The notes: generated by a model from the sequence alone, not told the origin. DNA of 64,000 nucleotides from Intestinirhabdus alba (GCF_009711095.1 NZ_WMJZ01000020.1:1-64000), one strand, 5' to 3'; counted from the stretch's first letter, positions 42,777-50,516 are shown. Translations and numbers: made by a program.

Positions 42777-43514
42777 TTACACCCCAGCCATGGCCTGCGC
42801 CTTCTCGATGCGGTCGCAGGCAATATCAAAATATTCGTTAGTCAGTTCAATGCCGGTAAAGCGACCGCCCCGGGCCAGGACCGGGAGCGCGGTCGTTCCG
42901 CTCCCCATAAACGGATCCAGAACGCTGGCATCAGCGGCCAGCGGCTCCACCAGTTCCTGCATCAGCCGGACCGGTTTTGCGGTCATATGGAGCTTTTCCG
43001 CCGGGTTAACGCGTTCAGTGATTACGCCCGGGAACGGGCCACCATGCGGGCATTTCTCCAGCCTGCCCTGGCTGCCCCACACCACATATTCCGCCTGGTG
43101 GCGAAAATAGCCGGTATGTGGTGCGCGTGATGACAGGGTCTTATCCCAGACGACCAGACCACGCCAGAGTACGCCAGCGGCCTGGAGAACATCAGTCAGG
43201 GTCGGCAACTGCCGCCAGTCCGAGAAAATCATAAAGTAACCGCCCGGGGAGACCAGACGGGAGGCGGTGGTCAGCCACTGAGTACACCAGAACGCCCAGC
43301 TGCGCTGGTCGCGGTTATCGCCGCTGAATTCGGCATAACGGGGTGATTCGACATATTTTGCAGAGGGCGGAACGGCCCGCTGCCCCTTATGCAGCCCGCC
43401 GCTGCTGTAGGGCGGATCGGTAATAAGGGCATCGTAGGGACCATCAAGCCGGGGCAGCACGTCCAGAACATCGCCGCAATACAGCGTGGCATTACCAATG
43501 ACCTCTTTTTGCAT
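42777..43514 (-). CDS. DNA methyltransferase, beta-class N4/N6
   Basis: 245 aa from the ATG at 43514. Catalytic motif DPPYSSGG near residue 34 and SAM motif DPFMGSGTT near residue 205, the beta-class order. Lies between DUF1804 and terminase, a place where Mu has no methylase. Probably protects phage DNA from host restriction in place of Mom (inference). Orphan; no restriction enzyme beside it. Confidence 0.9.
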   Translation of the reverse strand: MQKEVIGNATLYCGDVLDVLPRLDGPYDALITDPPYSSGGLHKGQRAVPPSAKYVESPRYAEFSGDNRDQRSWAFWCTQWLTTASRLVSPGGYFMIFSDWRQLPTLTDVLQAAGVLWRGLVVWDKTLSSRAPHTGYFRHQAEYVVWGSQGRLEKCPHGGPFPGVITERVNPAEKLHMTAKPVRLMQELVEPLAADASVLDPFMGSGTTALPVLARGGRFTGIELTNEYFDIACDRIEKAQAMAGV

Positions 43515-43560
43515 CCTTCCCCCAAATGAAATGGCCCGGGAGTCCGGGCCGTTAGTGTGA

Positions 43561-44061
43561 TTAACGAAACTCATCTTCCAGAACGCTGGCGAACGACTCC
43601 AGCACGTCGACGAACTCGACATACAACGCCGGTTTATGCTCGCTGATAAACGCCCCCAGCTTCTGGACGACCTCCAGCGCCGTGGCCAGACGGTCGGTCT
43701 CCGGCAGGATTTTTTTACTGCTCGATACGGCTTTACTCAGGCTGTCCGCGAGGCTTGCCAGCAGCTCGACGGATTGCTGAGCTGGTACATCCGGGTTGTT
43801 GTTCAACTGGTCCATCGTTGCCTGACATTTGACGACCAGACTAATCAGGACCGTTCTGGCCACCGTCTCCAGCCCGTCACCCGCCAGCGTATGGGCGACA
43901 CGCAGTTTGTCCCAGTCGTCACCGGTTTTTGCCGCCTGCATCTTCCACCTGCGGGCGGTGTCATACGGGACGCCGCACTTCAGCGCGACCATCTCCAGCG
44001 TGAGCTGGTCGAAGATATAACCGCTGCGGATTTTGTCCCGCATTTCCTTTGGCCAGGCCAT
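43561..44061 (-). CDS. DUF1804-family protein, probable small terminase subunit
   Basis: 166 aa. N-terminal helix-turn-helix (RSGYIFDQLTLEMVALKCGV, then PYDTARRWKMQAAKTGDDW) followed by an all-helical C-terminus. Position just before packaging genes suggests the DNA-recognition subunit of terminase. TTG at 44064 could also start it. Confidence 0.75.
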   Translation of the reverse strand: MAWPKEMRDKIRSGYIFDQLTLEMVALKCGVPYDTARRWKMQAAKTGDDWDKLRVAHTLAGDGLETVARTVLISLVVKCQATMDQLNNNPDVPAQQSVELLASLADSLSKAVSSSKKILPETDRLATALEVVQKLGAFISEHKPALYVEFVDVLESFASVLEDEFR

Positions 44062-44064
44062 CAA

Positions 44065-44424
44065 TCAGTGCTCCTTCTGAGCGTCCTTCGTTAACAGGCT
44101 GCACTCAGGAGGCGGGGGAAGCGTTCGGCCAGTCTCCCCGCTGGTCCTGAGCTGTTCAATCTGCCGGATCAGCGCCTTATCGCAGTTATCCAGCCGTATC
44201 GTCTCCAGCAGGCCGACATTCCACTCCAGCGACTCGCCCCAACTGAGCCGCCCGGGATTATTCCCCGGCAGCGGCGGCAGACGTGACGCCGTCAGACTGG
44301 AGGGCATTGCCTGATACGGCGGCGGCGCGGGTTTCGGTTGTGAGCTGCCACAGGCGCTGAGCGCTGCTATCAGGAACAGGCTGACCGGCGCACGGCTCCC
44401 GAATAATTTGTTGATGTATTTCAA
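44065..44424 (-). CDS. o-Spanin (Rz1-like lipoprotein)
   Basis: 119 aa. Lipobox LSAC (Cys near 25), followed by a Pro-rich segment (GSSQPKPAPPPYQAMP). It starts inside the Rz gene in another frame, overlapping by 167 bases, as usual for Rz/Rz1. Outer-membrane partner that joins the i-spanin to disrupt the outer membrane at lysis. Longer than lambda Rz1, with a C-terminal extension. Confidence 0.85.
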   Translation of the reverse strand: MKYINKLFGSRAPVSLFLIAALSACGSSQPKPAPPPYQAMPSSLTASRLPPLPGNNPGRLSWGESLEWNVGLLETIRLDNCDKALIRQIEQLRTSGETGRTLPPPPECSLLTKDAQKEH

Positions 44425-44647
44425 TTCGCGTTTTCTCCTGCCTGTCCGCTTCCTGCTGGCTGTACGTTACCCCCTGCTGGCTGATAGCCTGCTCGGTGTT
44501 GTGCTGTGTGCGACTGACAGCCAGTTGCCGGGTCAGTTCGGCGTTATCATCCGTGAGTGTTTTCACCTGGTTCCGGGTAGTCATATAGCTGTCGAGGGCG
44601 AAATATCCCGCAACCAGGGCGGCCACTATCAGCAGGGGCTTAATCAT
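44258..44647 (-). CDS. i-Spanin (Rz-like)
   Basis: 129 aa, start overlapping the lysozyme stop (ATGA). One N-terminal membrane anchor (MIKPLLIVAALVAGYFALDS) and a periplasmic helical domain rich in Gln and Glu (TRQLAVSRTQHNTEQAISQQ). Contains Rz1 in a different frame. Completes a holin-endolysin-spanin lysis cassette. Confidence 0.85.
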   Translation of the reverse strand: MIKPLLIVAALVAGYFALDSYMTTRNQVKTLTDDNAELTRQLAVSRTQHNTEQAISQQGVTYSQQEADRQEKTRIEIHQQIIREPCAGQPVPDSSAQRLWQLTTETRAAAVSGNALQSDGVTSAAAAGE

Positions 44648-45090
44648 GACGGACACGGCTCCAGGAATAACTGGCGTTCAGCGGTGCGGCGTTTCGTCAG
44701 ACCCGGCATGACCTTACCGGCTGCCTTATCCCAGCGAAGAAACTCATCGGCCGCGCCGTCATAGTCCCCGATATTGAGTTTTTTCAGCAGCGTGGAGTCG
44801 GTGAAATTGCCGCTTCCGACGTTGAAAATAAATGAGCTGAGGGCATCGAACTGATTCTGGTTCAGGGCCACTTTGACGTTAGCAGTAATGGTATTGGCCA
44901 CAATGGCCAGATCCTCAATAAGAAACTGCTCAGCCTGTTCCCGGGTAATCTGCTGCCCCGGCGTCACGCCTTTAGTGTGACCATACCCGATGGTCCAGGG
45001 GGCGGCTCCCGTTGCCGGATCCGGATAGGCCGTTAACTCCAGCCCTTCATGCTGCTGAATGAGGCGTCGGCCGTTATTGCTGGTTATCAT
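44644..45090 (-). CDS. Endolysin, GH24 lysozyme
   Basis: 148 aa, T4/P22-type lysozyme: catalytic Glu in QQHEGLELTAYPD, then TIGYGHTKGV with the Asp/Thr residues. No signal-anchor segment is apparent, so it should be holin-dependent. Start chosen at the ATG giving a normal N-terminus (MITSNNGRRLIQQHEG), overlapping the holin end by 17 bases. Confidence 0.93.
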   Translation of the reverse strand: MITSNNGRRLIQQHEGLELTAYPDPATGAAPWTIGYGHTKGVTPGQQITREQAEQFLIEDLAIVANTITANVKVALNQNQFDALSSFIFNVGSGNFTDSTLLKKLNIGDYDGAADEFLRWDKAAGKVMPGLTKRRTAERQLFLEPCPS

Positions 45091-45415
45091 TTTTCCCTTC
45101 CTGCGTATCAGTGCCGTTAATGCGGCGGTTAACAATGGCGTTTGCTATGTCACGCAGCTTGTCAGCCCCCAGAAAGCCAACAACCCCACCCACCAGTGAA
45201 GATGCATCTCCGGGCAAACCGAAATAAGTCATCATCCCGGACAGACTCATGGCAATAATCCCGCATACGAGGGAGCTGGTTACGGTGTATTTTTTGGGTT
45301 TACCGTCTTTGATGTTCATCAGCGACGACACTCCTATAGCTGCCAACCCCGACCAGATCGCGGGTGCATTTTCAGCAATCCATTTCAATGAACTCTCCCA
45401 GAACCCATGATTCAT
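45074..45415 (-). CDS. Holin
   Basis: 113 aa. Hydrophobic segments at about residues 17-35, 47-66 and 73-88, with a charged C-terminal tail. MNHGFWESSLKWIAENAPAI start and the TSSLVCGIIAMSLSGMMTYF helix fit the three-helix HP1-like holins. First gene of the late lysis cassette; a candidate activator dyad and -10 lie 54-98 bases upstream. Confidence 0.82.
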   Translation of the reverse strand: MNHGFWESSLKWIAENAPAIWSGLAAIGVSSLMNIKDGKPKKYTVTSSLVCGIIAMSLSGMMTYFGLPGDASSLVGGVVGFLGADKLRDIANAIVNRRINGTDTQEGKNDNQQ

Positions 45416-45468
45416 ACGATGCTCGCGGGATGGAATGGGTGGCACAAGCCACGTTAAACAGTGGGGAT

Positions 45469-45513
45469 ATTGTGAATTGAGGGGAGGAAAATCAGCAGCT
45501 GAGGGGGTTCAGC
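45469..45513 (-). promoter_or_regulatory. Candidate late promoter before lysis genes (Plys-like), dyad copy A
   Basis: Dyad GCTGAACCCCCTCAGC (45498-45513, minus strand) with CACAAT (45469-45474) centred exactly 34 bases downstream. Mu C-activated promoters have a dyad with a six-base spacer at about this distance from the -10. The holin gene starts 54 bases after the -10. A second dyad GTGGC/GCCAC lies at 45439-45452. Confidence 0.6.
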
Positions 45514-45578
45514 GCTTCATGCCAGGGCGGCGATAACAGGATATTACGGACGGTTTATAAACGGAAGTGGGAAATAAA

Positions 45579-45600
45579 AACGCCCTCCAGTGAGGGCGTT
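45579..45600 (-). terminator. Terminator between middle and late genes
   Basis: AACGCCCTC CAGT GAGGGCGTT, nine-bp stem; on the minus strand the stem is followed by TTTTTATT. Ends the transcript running through the Mor-like gene and the small membrane protein, isolating the late promoter. Confidence 0.88.
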
Positions 45601-45622
45601 TGAGGATTAGAAAGCCTGACCG

Positions 45623-45748
45623 CTAGTCTTTTTCCTCATCATCATATTTGCAGAAAAAAATCTCGAAAAGAAAAACCGTCAAATGCCTAACAAGCCATAA
45701 ACATATAATCACAGCGATAACATTAAATATAATTTTAATATCAAACAT
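45623..45748 (-). CDS. Small membrane protein, 41 aa
   Basis: Starts MFDIKIIFNVIAVIICLWLV, one membrane helix, and ends in a charged tail KYDDEEKD. GGGGGCAAT precedes the ATG as ribosome binding site. AT-rich. Located after the Mor-like activator and before the terminator. Candidate antiholin or superinfection-type factor by position; no homology known to me. Confidence 0.5.
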   Translation of the reverse strand: MFDIKIIFNVIAVIICLWLVRHLTVFLFEIFFCKYDDEEKD

Positions 45749-45861
45749 ATTGCCCCCGAATATTCAGCCCTGTCTGCGAATGGTAACAACCCACAAACCG
45801 TGCGGATAATTGGTTTGATAGATCAATACAAGATAATTGATCGTTGTTGGCGATCGATTTA

Positions 45862-46314
45862 TTAAAACAGCCCGGGCTGCTCCCCAGCCTCCGAGCTGCT
45901 TCTGATTAACTTCCATCCCTGCCGGTCGCTGATTCCGTACTCAGGGCACAGCAGAGCCATAGCCTGACGAATCGACATTCCTTCGTCCTGCCGGGCGGCG
46001 ATAGCCGCTATAAAGCGCGCGTTGCGCAGCTCCCGGAGCGCTGAATCACAGCGGGGAATGTAGAACTGGTCGGCACCCAGATAGCCGATCAGCTTTCGAC
46101 TTTCGTCTTCGGTCAGTACCTCACGCAGCAGCGCATGGACACCGCCGGAACGTTCCCGGGCGGCGCCGCTCTTTGCCGCCAGCGTGACCCCACCAAACCG
46201 GTTAATCAGGCGGGAGGTGGCGCTGTAGCCGAGCACATGGATCAGCATTTTGGCGGACTCCGGAAGCAGGCGCTCAATCTGCGCCAGCTCGTCATGGTTT
46301 ACGGTTATTTTCAC
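45862..46314 (-). CDS. Mor-family transcription activator
   Basis: 150 aa from GTG at 46314 with GGAGGG six bases upstream. The Mor domain covers the C-terminal two thirds (FGGVTLAAKSGAARERSGGV, ARFIAAIAARQDEGMSIRQA, then YGISDRQGWKLI, a helix-turn-helix). Mu Mor turns on the middle promoter and its paralogue C the late ones; only one such protein is present here, so it probably activates the late promoters directly. Confidence 0.88.
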   Translation of the reverse strand: MKITVNHDELAQIERLLPESAKMLIHVLGYSATSRLINRFGGVTLAAKSGAARERSGGVHALLREVLTEDESRKLIGYLGADQFYIPRCDSALRELRNARFIAAIAARQDEGMSIRQAMALLCPEYGISDRQGWKLIRSSSEAGEQPGLF

Positions 46315-46717
46315 GTTCAGCCCTCCGCTTTGCATCAATGGCCAGAGCCTGCATCAGCCGCGTCAGTTCGTCGGTCGTCAGCCAGTCCACACGCTCCCGG
46401 CTGAACATGCGTTTCGCCATGCTCTCAGCGTAAGACCACGGACGATCAGAATCAGCCAGCAGCGCCTCGACCTTACTCAGTAGCGCCCGGCGGCTACGGG
46501 CCACTGACGGGCGTCGGCCGTGTTTGCGTGACTGGCGGGGAAACCCCGCCGAATGCATGTACTCCTTAACGGTCTGGAGTTCGTCCAGACTGCAACGGGT
46601 GGCGCTGGTCTTGCCGGTCAGGCGCTCCAGCGTCTGGCGATACAGGGCATCATCCCAGCCGAGGAACGTCTGGCCAGCCTTGATAGCGCCGATAAGCTTT
46701 TTGGCGTTAGGTGTCAT
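46292..46717 (-). CDS. GemA-like regulator (Mu gp16, DUF1018)
   Basis: 141 aa. KKLIGAIKAGQTFLGWDDAL, YRQTLERLTGKTSATRCSLD and a basic middle (RKHGRRPSVARSRRALLSKV) match GemA proteins. In Mu, GemA/Mor modulates host gene expression and DNA topology. Overlaps the Mor-like gene by 23 bases. Confidence 0.88.
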   Translation of the reverse strand: MTPNAKKLIGAIKAGQTFLGWDDALYRQTLERLTGKTSATRCSLDELQTVKEYMHSAGFPRQSRKHGRRPSVARSRRALLSKVEALLADSDRPWSYAESMAKRMFSRERVDWLTTDELTRLMQALAIDAKRRAERENNRKP

Positions 46718-47304
46718 AGTTGACCACCTTCACCGCTGCGCAATTTCCTGGCAAACAGGAGCGCCTGTTTCCCTGCATAGACAATATCGTCGTCGTTCTC
46801 TTCCCGCCCGATAGCGATAGTCTCATGAGCGAATTTTTCAACGCCCTGCGCCTCTGCTTCTGTATTCTTCGCCGCCAGCGCCTCAATTCGGGCATTCAGA
46901 TTTTGGACTGTCGTTTCATATGCATTAAGTTCGCGCAGGTGTGTTGTCTTCAGATTCTCTACGAGATTAATGGCGTAAATAAGGCGGGCAACCAGTTGAT
47001 GGACGAGACTATGCTCCGGCCACGCCCGACGAATTGACTCCAGGTAGGTGATATTTTCCAGACTGGTGGCCCGCTGCGGGTCCGGTGCAAGATGGGAGAT
47101 AGCCACACCGCCAGAAACCCCGGAGACGCGGACCACGGCATCACCGAGTCCCAGTTCCCATGCTTCGGAGAGCGTCACGACTTCAACGCCATCAGAAACG
47201 TGCATCGTGGAAAAGTAGACGAAGGCGGATCCCACTGGATACAGCTGATTAAATCGCTCTGCGGTGTAATGGCGCAGGCACTGAGAAGCATCAATTTTTG
47301 CCAT
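46714..47304 (-). CDS. Hypothetical early phage protein with FNxLYPVG domain, 196 aa
   Basis: Start at MAKIDASQCLRHY (47304), overlapping the upstream gene by 14 bases. N-terminal 60 residues contain RFNQLYPVGSAFVYF, resembling the separate 63-aa protein at 48981. The C-terminal half is a predicted coiled coil (TTVQNLNARIEALAAKNTEA). No family recognised; early replication-region location. Confidence 0.65.
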   Translation of the reverse strand: MAKIDASQCLRHYTAERFNQLYPVGSAFVYFSTMHVSDGVEVVTLSEAWELGLGDAVVRVSGVSGGVAISHLAPDPQRATSLENITYLESIRRAWPEHSLVHQLVARLIYAINLVENLKTTHLRELNAYETTVQNLNARIEALAAKNTEAEAQGVEKFAHETIAIGREENDDDIVYAGKQALLFARKLRSGEGGQL

Positions 47305-47560
47305 TTTCTTTATCCTCATTGCGAACCAGAAACCGGGTGATGTTAAGGCTGAACAGGAAAGCAGCAGCACGATCGATACTGGTCCAGGACTTGTAATCGC
47401 CCCTGCGCTCCTGTAGAAGAAAGGAGACGCCCCGGCGGCGATTAGTGGCGAACATGTGATAAACGCCGTTACAGCGCTGAATAACAAATTCATCCACGCC
47501 GCCACTTTCTACCAGTTGCCTGAAAACCTTCATTCCGACTAATTTAATGTCCATTGCCAT
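47291..47560 (-). CDS. Hypothetical early phage protein, 89 aa
   Basis: MAMDIKLVGMKVFRQLVESG, then FVIQRCNGVYHMFATNRRRG and an aromatic C-terminus. Compact alpha/beta appearance with a basic surface. Similar small proteins occur in early regions of enterobacterial Mu-like phages; I cannot name the family with confidence. Coupled to the next gene by overlap. Confidence 0.6.
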   Translation of the reverse strand: MAMDIKLVGMKVFRQLVESGGVDEFVIQRCNGVYHMFATNRRRGVSFLLQERRGDYKSWTSIDRAAAFLFSLNITRFLVRNEDKENGKN

Positions 47561-47599
47561 TCCGGTTATTTTGGTTCGCCAAAATGATTAATCTGGTCA

Positions 47600-48019
47600 T
47601 TACCGACCGCTAAAGGATGAGGGGATATTGCTCCAGCCCCTGATAGCGGCGTTACTGCAAAACTCGGCACGATTCAGACAGTATTCCTCGTTGCGTGGTT
47701 TGACCGCCTGCCGGGCCGCGTTGAGCCACACCCTGGCGGCATCACTGAAACAGTCGGTACGCTCCAACTGAGCCGCTGCAATCGCGCTGGCCCTGAAAGG
47801 GCTGGTAAGTCCCATTGGTGAGCGCTGACGGCGGTTTACTCCGGCAATACCGTAGCTGCGAAAGGCACCAATCCTGCCGGGTTCAATTACGCCCCGATGC
47901 AGGCCGCGCTGTATCGCAATGGTGACCTGACGGGCCGACATACCAGTAAGCGCAACCAGTTGTTTGTGGGTCTGCGGGCCATGCTCCATCAGCGCCGAAA
48001 TAATCGGATTCGGTTTCAT
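47600..48019 (-). CDS. Winged-helix plus PerC-like regulator
   Basis: 139 aa. N-terminal winged helix (MKPNPIISALMEHGPQTHKQ, ALTGMSARQVTIAIQRGLHR). C-terminal part RTDCFSDAARVWLNAARQAV ending with YCLNRAEFC resembles the PerC-type regulator core. Stop-start overlap with the DUF2786 gene. Likely a transcription regulator of early phage or host genes. Confidence 0.65.
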   Translation of the reverse strand: MKPNPIISALMEHGPQTHKQLVALTGMSARQVTIAIQRGLHRGVIEPGRIGAFRSYGIAGVNRRQRSPMGLTSPFRASAIAAAQLERTDCFSDAARVWLNAARQAVKPRNEEYCLNRAEFCSNAAIRGWSNIPSSFSGR

Positions 48020-48726
48020 ACTTCCCTCCCGATACGCTGAACGCCAGTCGCGCCGTTAACGGCGTGGCTCAGTTTCGCCCGGCGCCCTGCCAGATATCCG
48101 GCAGTCCCGGCACTCTCACCGCCACGGCATTTACGGGCATCCCTGCAGGTCGCTGTCTGCATCCCCTGGTCAATCTGACGCTTACGGTATGCGGCCATTA
48201 GCGTGGCTTCTGACTCCGTGGGGGCCAGTTGCGCGACGACTTCCCAGACGCCAGCCGCCCAGCCTTCGCAAAACTGGTCCGCTCGGGCCGTTCTGGTTGC
48301 CGGTTTGGTGTTGCGGTGCAGACTCGCGATAAACTCACGGCGTGCGGCCGTCAGCTGCCGGGCCAGAACGTCAAAGGCATAGGCGGCAATCTGGGGGCGA
48401 CAGTCCGGACCGTAAAACGTCACGATGCGGCGGGCGTCTCCGTACTTGCTGTAACGCCAGTCCAGCATGGCCTGAACGCCAAAGGCGCGATTGATGACAT
48501 CAACCAGCCAGCCCATATAGCGGGGCGGTGTCTGCGCATTGCTGGGGGCGCCTTTGCTGCTGGCTTCGCTGATATTGATAAACGCCACGTCCTGCTCACT
48601 GACGTTGTGTTGTTTCATCAGGTTCTGAGCCTGACGCAGCGCAGCGGCGGCCTCGTTGGTGTTGGTCGACTTACGGGCCAGATTCAGCAGCTTTTTAATT
48701 TTGGCGAGGTATTTTTCTTTATTCAT
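48016..48726 (-). CDS. DUF2786-family protein
   Basis: 236 aa from ATG at 48726, which overlaps the stop of the small Cys protein (ATGAATAA). N-terminal MNKEKYLAKIKKLLNLARKS and AAAALRQAQNLMKQHNVSEQ define DUF2786, seen in phages and plasmids and sometimes joined to a SprT-like metalloprotease-type part. The region after residue 60 contains WLVDVINRAFGVQAM and an Arg-rich C-terminus. Function unknown. Confidence 0.8.
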   Translation of the reverse strand: MNKEKYLAKIKKLLNLARKSTNTNEAAAALRQAQNLMKQHNVSEQDVAFINISEASSKGAPSNAQTPPRYMGWLVDVINRAFGVQAMLDWRYSKYGDARRIVTFYGPDCRPQIAAYAFDVLARQLTAARREFIASLHRNTKPATRTARADQFCEGWAAGVWEVVAQLAPTESEATLMAAYRKRQIDQGMQTATCRDARKCRGGESAGTAGYLAGRRAKLSHAVNGATGVQRIGREV

Positions 48727-48898
48727 CGATGGCCACCATTTCATCAATAGAAATAAAGTCATTAAAAGTGGCATTACAAAAATGGCACTTAACAATAATG
48801 TCCAGTTGCTGTGCGTCATGCTCTGCAGCACCTGCTGATAGTTCCAGCGTGGCAGCGTGCTGACAGCGGGGACATTCAGAATCTAGCAATATGTTCAT
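48719..48898 (-). CDS. Small zinc-ribbon-type protein, 59 aa
   Basis: Reads MNILLDSECPRCQHAATLEL, then about 17 residues, then KCHFCNATFNDFISIDE. Two CxxC pairs about 26 residues apart suggest a zinc ribbon. Overlaps the DUF2786 start by eight bases (ATGAATAA) and has a GGAG-like site upstream. No family named; probably a real gene because of the coupling and the paired cysteines. Confidence 0.6.
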   Translation of the reverse strand: MNILLDSECPRCQHAATLELSAGAAEHDAQQLDIIVKCHFCNATFNDFISIDEMVAIDE

Positions 48899-48980
48899 AA
48901 TCAGTTCTCCAGAATTTGGCGTAAGCCAGCCCCGGCGGGTTTACGCCAATTAATTTAAAAGTGATTTATTTAATATCCGG

Positions 48981-49172
48981 TTAAGCCGGTTTTAAGTCCC
49001 GTGCTTTAGCGAAATACGGCTCGACATTGATTTCAACCACACAACCGCATTTGAAATCGTTAGCCCGTCCCACCGTTCGCACCAGGCGGCCACCGCGTAC
49101 CGGTTGTGATGCCGATTCATGCCTGAGTATGGTCCCAACCGGATACAGCCGGTTAAATTCCGCTGCGTTCAC
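48981..49172 (-). CDS. Small protein with FNxLYPVG domain, 63 aa
   Basis: MNAAEFNRLYPVGTILRHES, then a small beta-rich body (TVGRANDFKCGCVVEINVEP). The EFNRLYPVGT stretch is shared with the 196-aa protein at 46714, suggesting a duplicated small domain. Immediately downstream of the DUF3164 gene. Unknown function. Confidence 0.6.
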   Translation of the reverse strand: MNAAEFNRLYPVGTILRHESASQPVRGGRLVRTVGRANDFKCGCVVEINVEPYFAKARDLKPA

Positions 49173-49817
49173 TTATACCCCCGCCATATCCAGTGGGATC
49201 GGACGATACTCGTCAGAATCCCCAATGCGCTCATAGACGCGGATATACGTTTTGGTGCCAACAACCTGGACGGCCTCACCGATAGCCAGCATAGCGTTCT
49301 GCCAGCGTTCATCGTCGATTTCGAGCCGACGCAGGGCCAAAACGCGGCCCGTTTTAATATTGCCCTCTGAGTCGGTGGCGAATGCCGAGCTAATCAGCGC
49401 GTGAATCTCGGGGCGGGCGCCTTCCATCCAGTCAGATAAACACTCGTCTATCAGCGTCTTGGCCGCCTGCAGGCGTTCATCGAATTTGATGTTCTCAGCC
49501 ATCTGGCGCTGGAGCTTGAAACGGCCGTCATAGGTGAACAGCGTCACGTTTCCTTTGGCGCCGCCGGTCTTTGTGCCGTACTTCTCGGCGGAAAGGTCAA
49601 CGAACGCCTGAACGTCTGCAATTGCACGTTCTTTAAAGTCACGGAGCGCACTGGAGACCGATAAAGCCAGCTCCACCAGTTCGCCGACCAGCTGGTCGCG
49701 GTCCTGGTCGATCGGCTTAATCAGACTGACAGGGGTCAGAACGCCGCGAGCGTCGGTCCAGTAGCCTTCCGGTGCCTGTTCAGTGGTGTATTGTTTGGTG
49801 GTGGTATTAGTGGACAT
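49173..49817 (-). CDS. DUF3164-family protein
   Basis: 214 aa from MSTNTTTKQYTTEQAPEGYW. Characteristic blocks GYWTDARGVLTPVSLIKPID, YDGRFKLQRQMAENIKFDER and WMEGARPEIHALISSAF. Common early gene of Mu-like phages, near the B ATPase; activity unknown. Ribosome binding site AGGAAA. Confidence 0.85.
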   Translation of the reverse strand: MSTNTTTKQYTTEQAPEGYWTDARGVLTPVSLIKPIDQDRDQLVGELVELALSVSSALRDFKERAIADVQAFVDLSAEKYGTKTGGAKGNVTLFTYDGRFKLQRQMAENIKFDERLQAAKTLIDECLSDWMEGARPEIHALISSAFATDSEGNIKTGRVLALRRLEIDDERWQNAMLAIGEAVQVVGTKTYIRVYERIGDSDEYRPIPLDMAGV

Positions 49818-50022
49818 TGCTGTTTTCCTCACTGGTATTAACTTTATATTGGGTGGAATTGAATTTCGTCTTAAATAACCCATCAACGGTACTTTTAAGC
49901 CACTGAGCAAGGTCATTCTCGTGTTGCGTATAGCCGTCTTTGGCATACAAAATACTGGTGGAAGCCCCTATGGTTTCGCTATGTTCATCGCCCACAATGA
50001 TGACTTCGAATTTAATGGCCAT
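49807..50022 (-). CDS. Hypothetical early phage protein, 71 aa
   Basis: Starts MAIKFEVIIVGDEHSETIGA, with an AGGAGTG site upstream; ends Asn/Glu-rich. Strand-rich N-terminus. Overlaps the DUF3164 start by 11 bases. No family recognised. Confidence 0.6.
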   Translation of the reverse strand: MAIKFEVIIVGDEHSETIGASTSILYAKDGYTQHENDLAQWLKSTVDGLFKTKFNSTQYKVNTSEENSNVH

Positions 50023-50215
50023 ACTTACACTCCTTAATAACGGCCTCACCGGTATCTGCTGAAAGGCGTTGCAGTTCCATGAGGCAGGCCGCCGCCATGC
50101 TATCGGCCACCTTGTGCTCCAGAACGGCTGTCTGTTGACTGTCGTCAATCTGGATCGTAAAGCCGACTTTTCCTTCTCCCGTAGAGTTCACGGATACAAT
50201 TAATTTCACTGACAT
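50012..50215 (-). CDS. Hypothetical early phage protein, 67 aa
   Basis: Start at MSVKLIVSVNSTGEGKVGFT; contains VADSMAAACLMELQRLSADT. Small alpha/beta protein with no family recognised. Overlaps the next gene by 11 bases; typical tightly packed early operon. Confidence 0.6.
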   Translation of the reverse strand: MSVKLIVSVNSTGEGKVGFTIQIDDSQQTAVLEHKVADSMAAACLMELQRLSADTGEAVIKECKYGH

Positions 50216-50228
50216 AGTAATTACCTTG

Positions 50229-50507
50229 TTAATGTAAAGACTCAGACCAGACGACCTTACAGCCGCCGGTATAAAAGTGGCCCTGGCGATACCGACCGGT
50301 GGCGCCACAACCAAACTCCAGATAAGCAGCGCGGCCGTTATCAATCAGGCCATCGCACCAGCCGCAACGCTCCACGCGAATAACCGGGCGGGATTTCGTC
50401 AGCGTCACGCCTTTGATGGTTATCCCCTGAGCGCTGAGCGCCTTAATCACCAGGCTGACGGTGGCCATTGCCTGCAGTAATTCGTTGGTATTACGTCCGT
50501 TAACCAT
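50229..50507 (-). CDS. Hypothetical early phage protein, 92 aa
   Basis: Follows the B gene closely, with GAGGTG before the ATG. Contains CGWCDGLIDNGRAAYLEFGC and a later Cys, so a zinc- or nucleic-acid-binding role is possible. The N-terminal 30 residues are helical (NELLQAMATVSLVIKALSAQ). No family recognised. Confidence 0.6.
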   Translation of the reverse strand: MVNGRNTNELLQAMATVSLVIKALSAQGITIKGVTLTKSRPVIRVERCGWCDGLIDNGRAAYLEFGCGATGRYRQGHFYTGGCKVVWSESLH

Positions 50508-50516
50508 CGCAGCACC

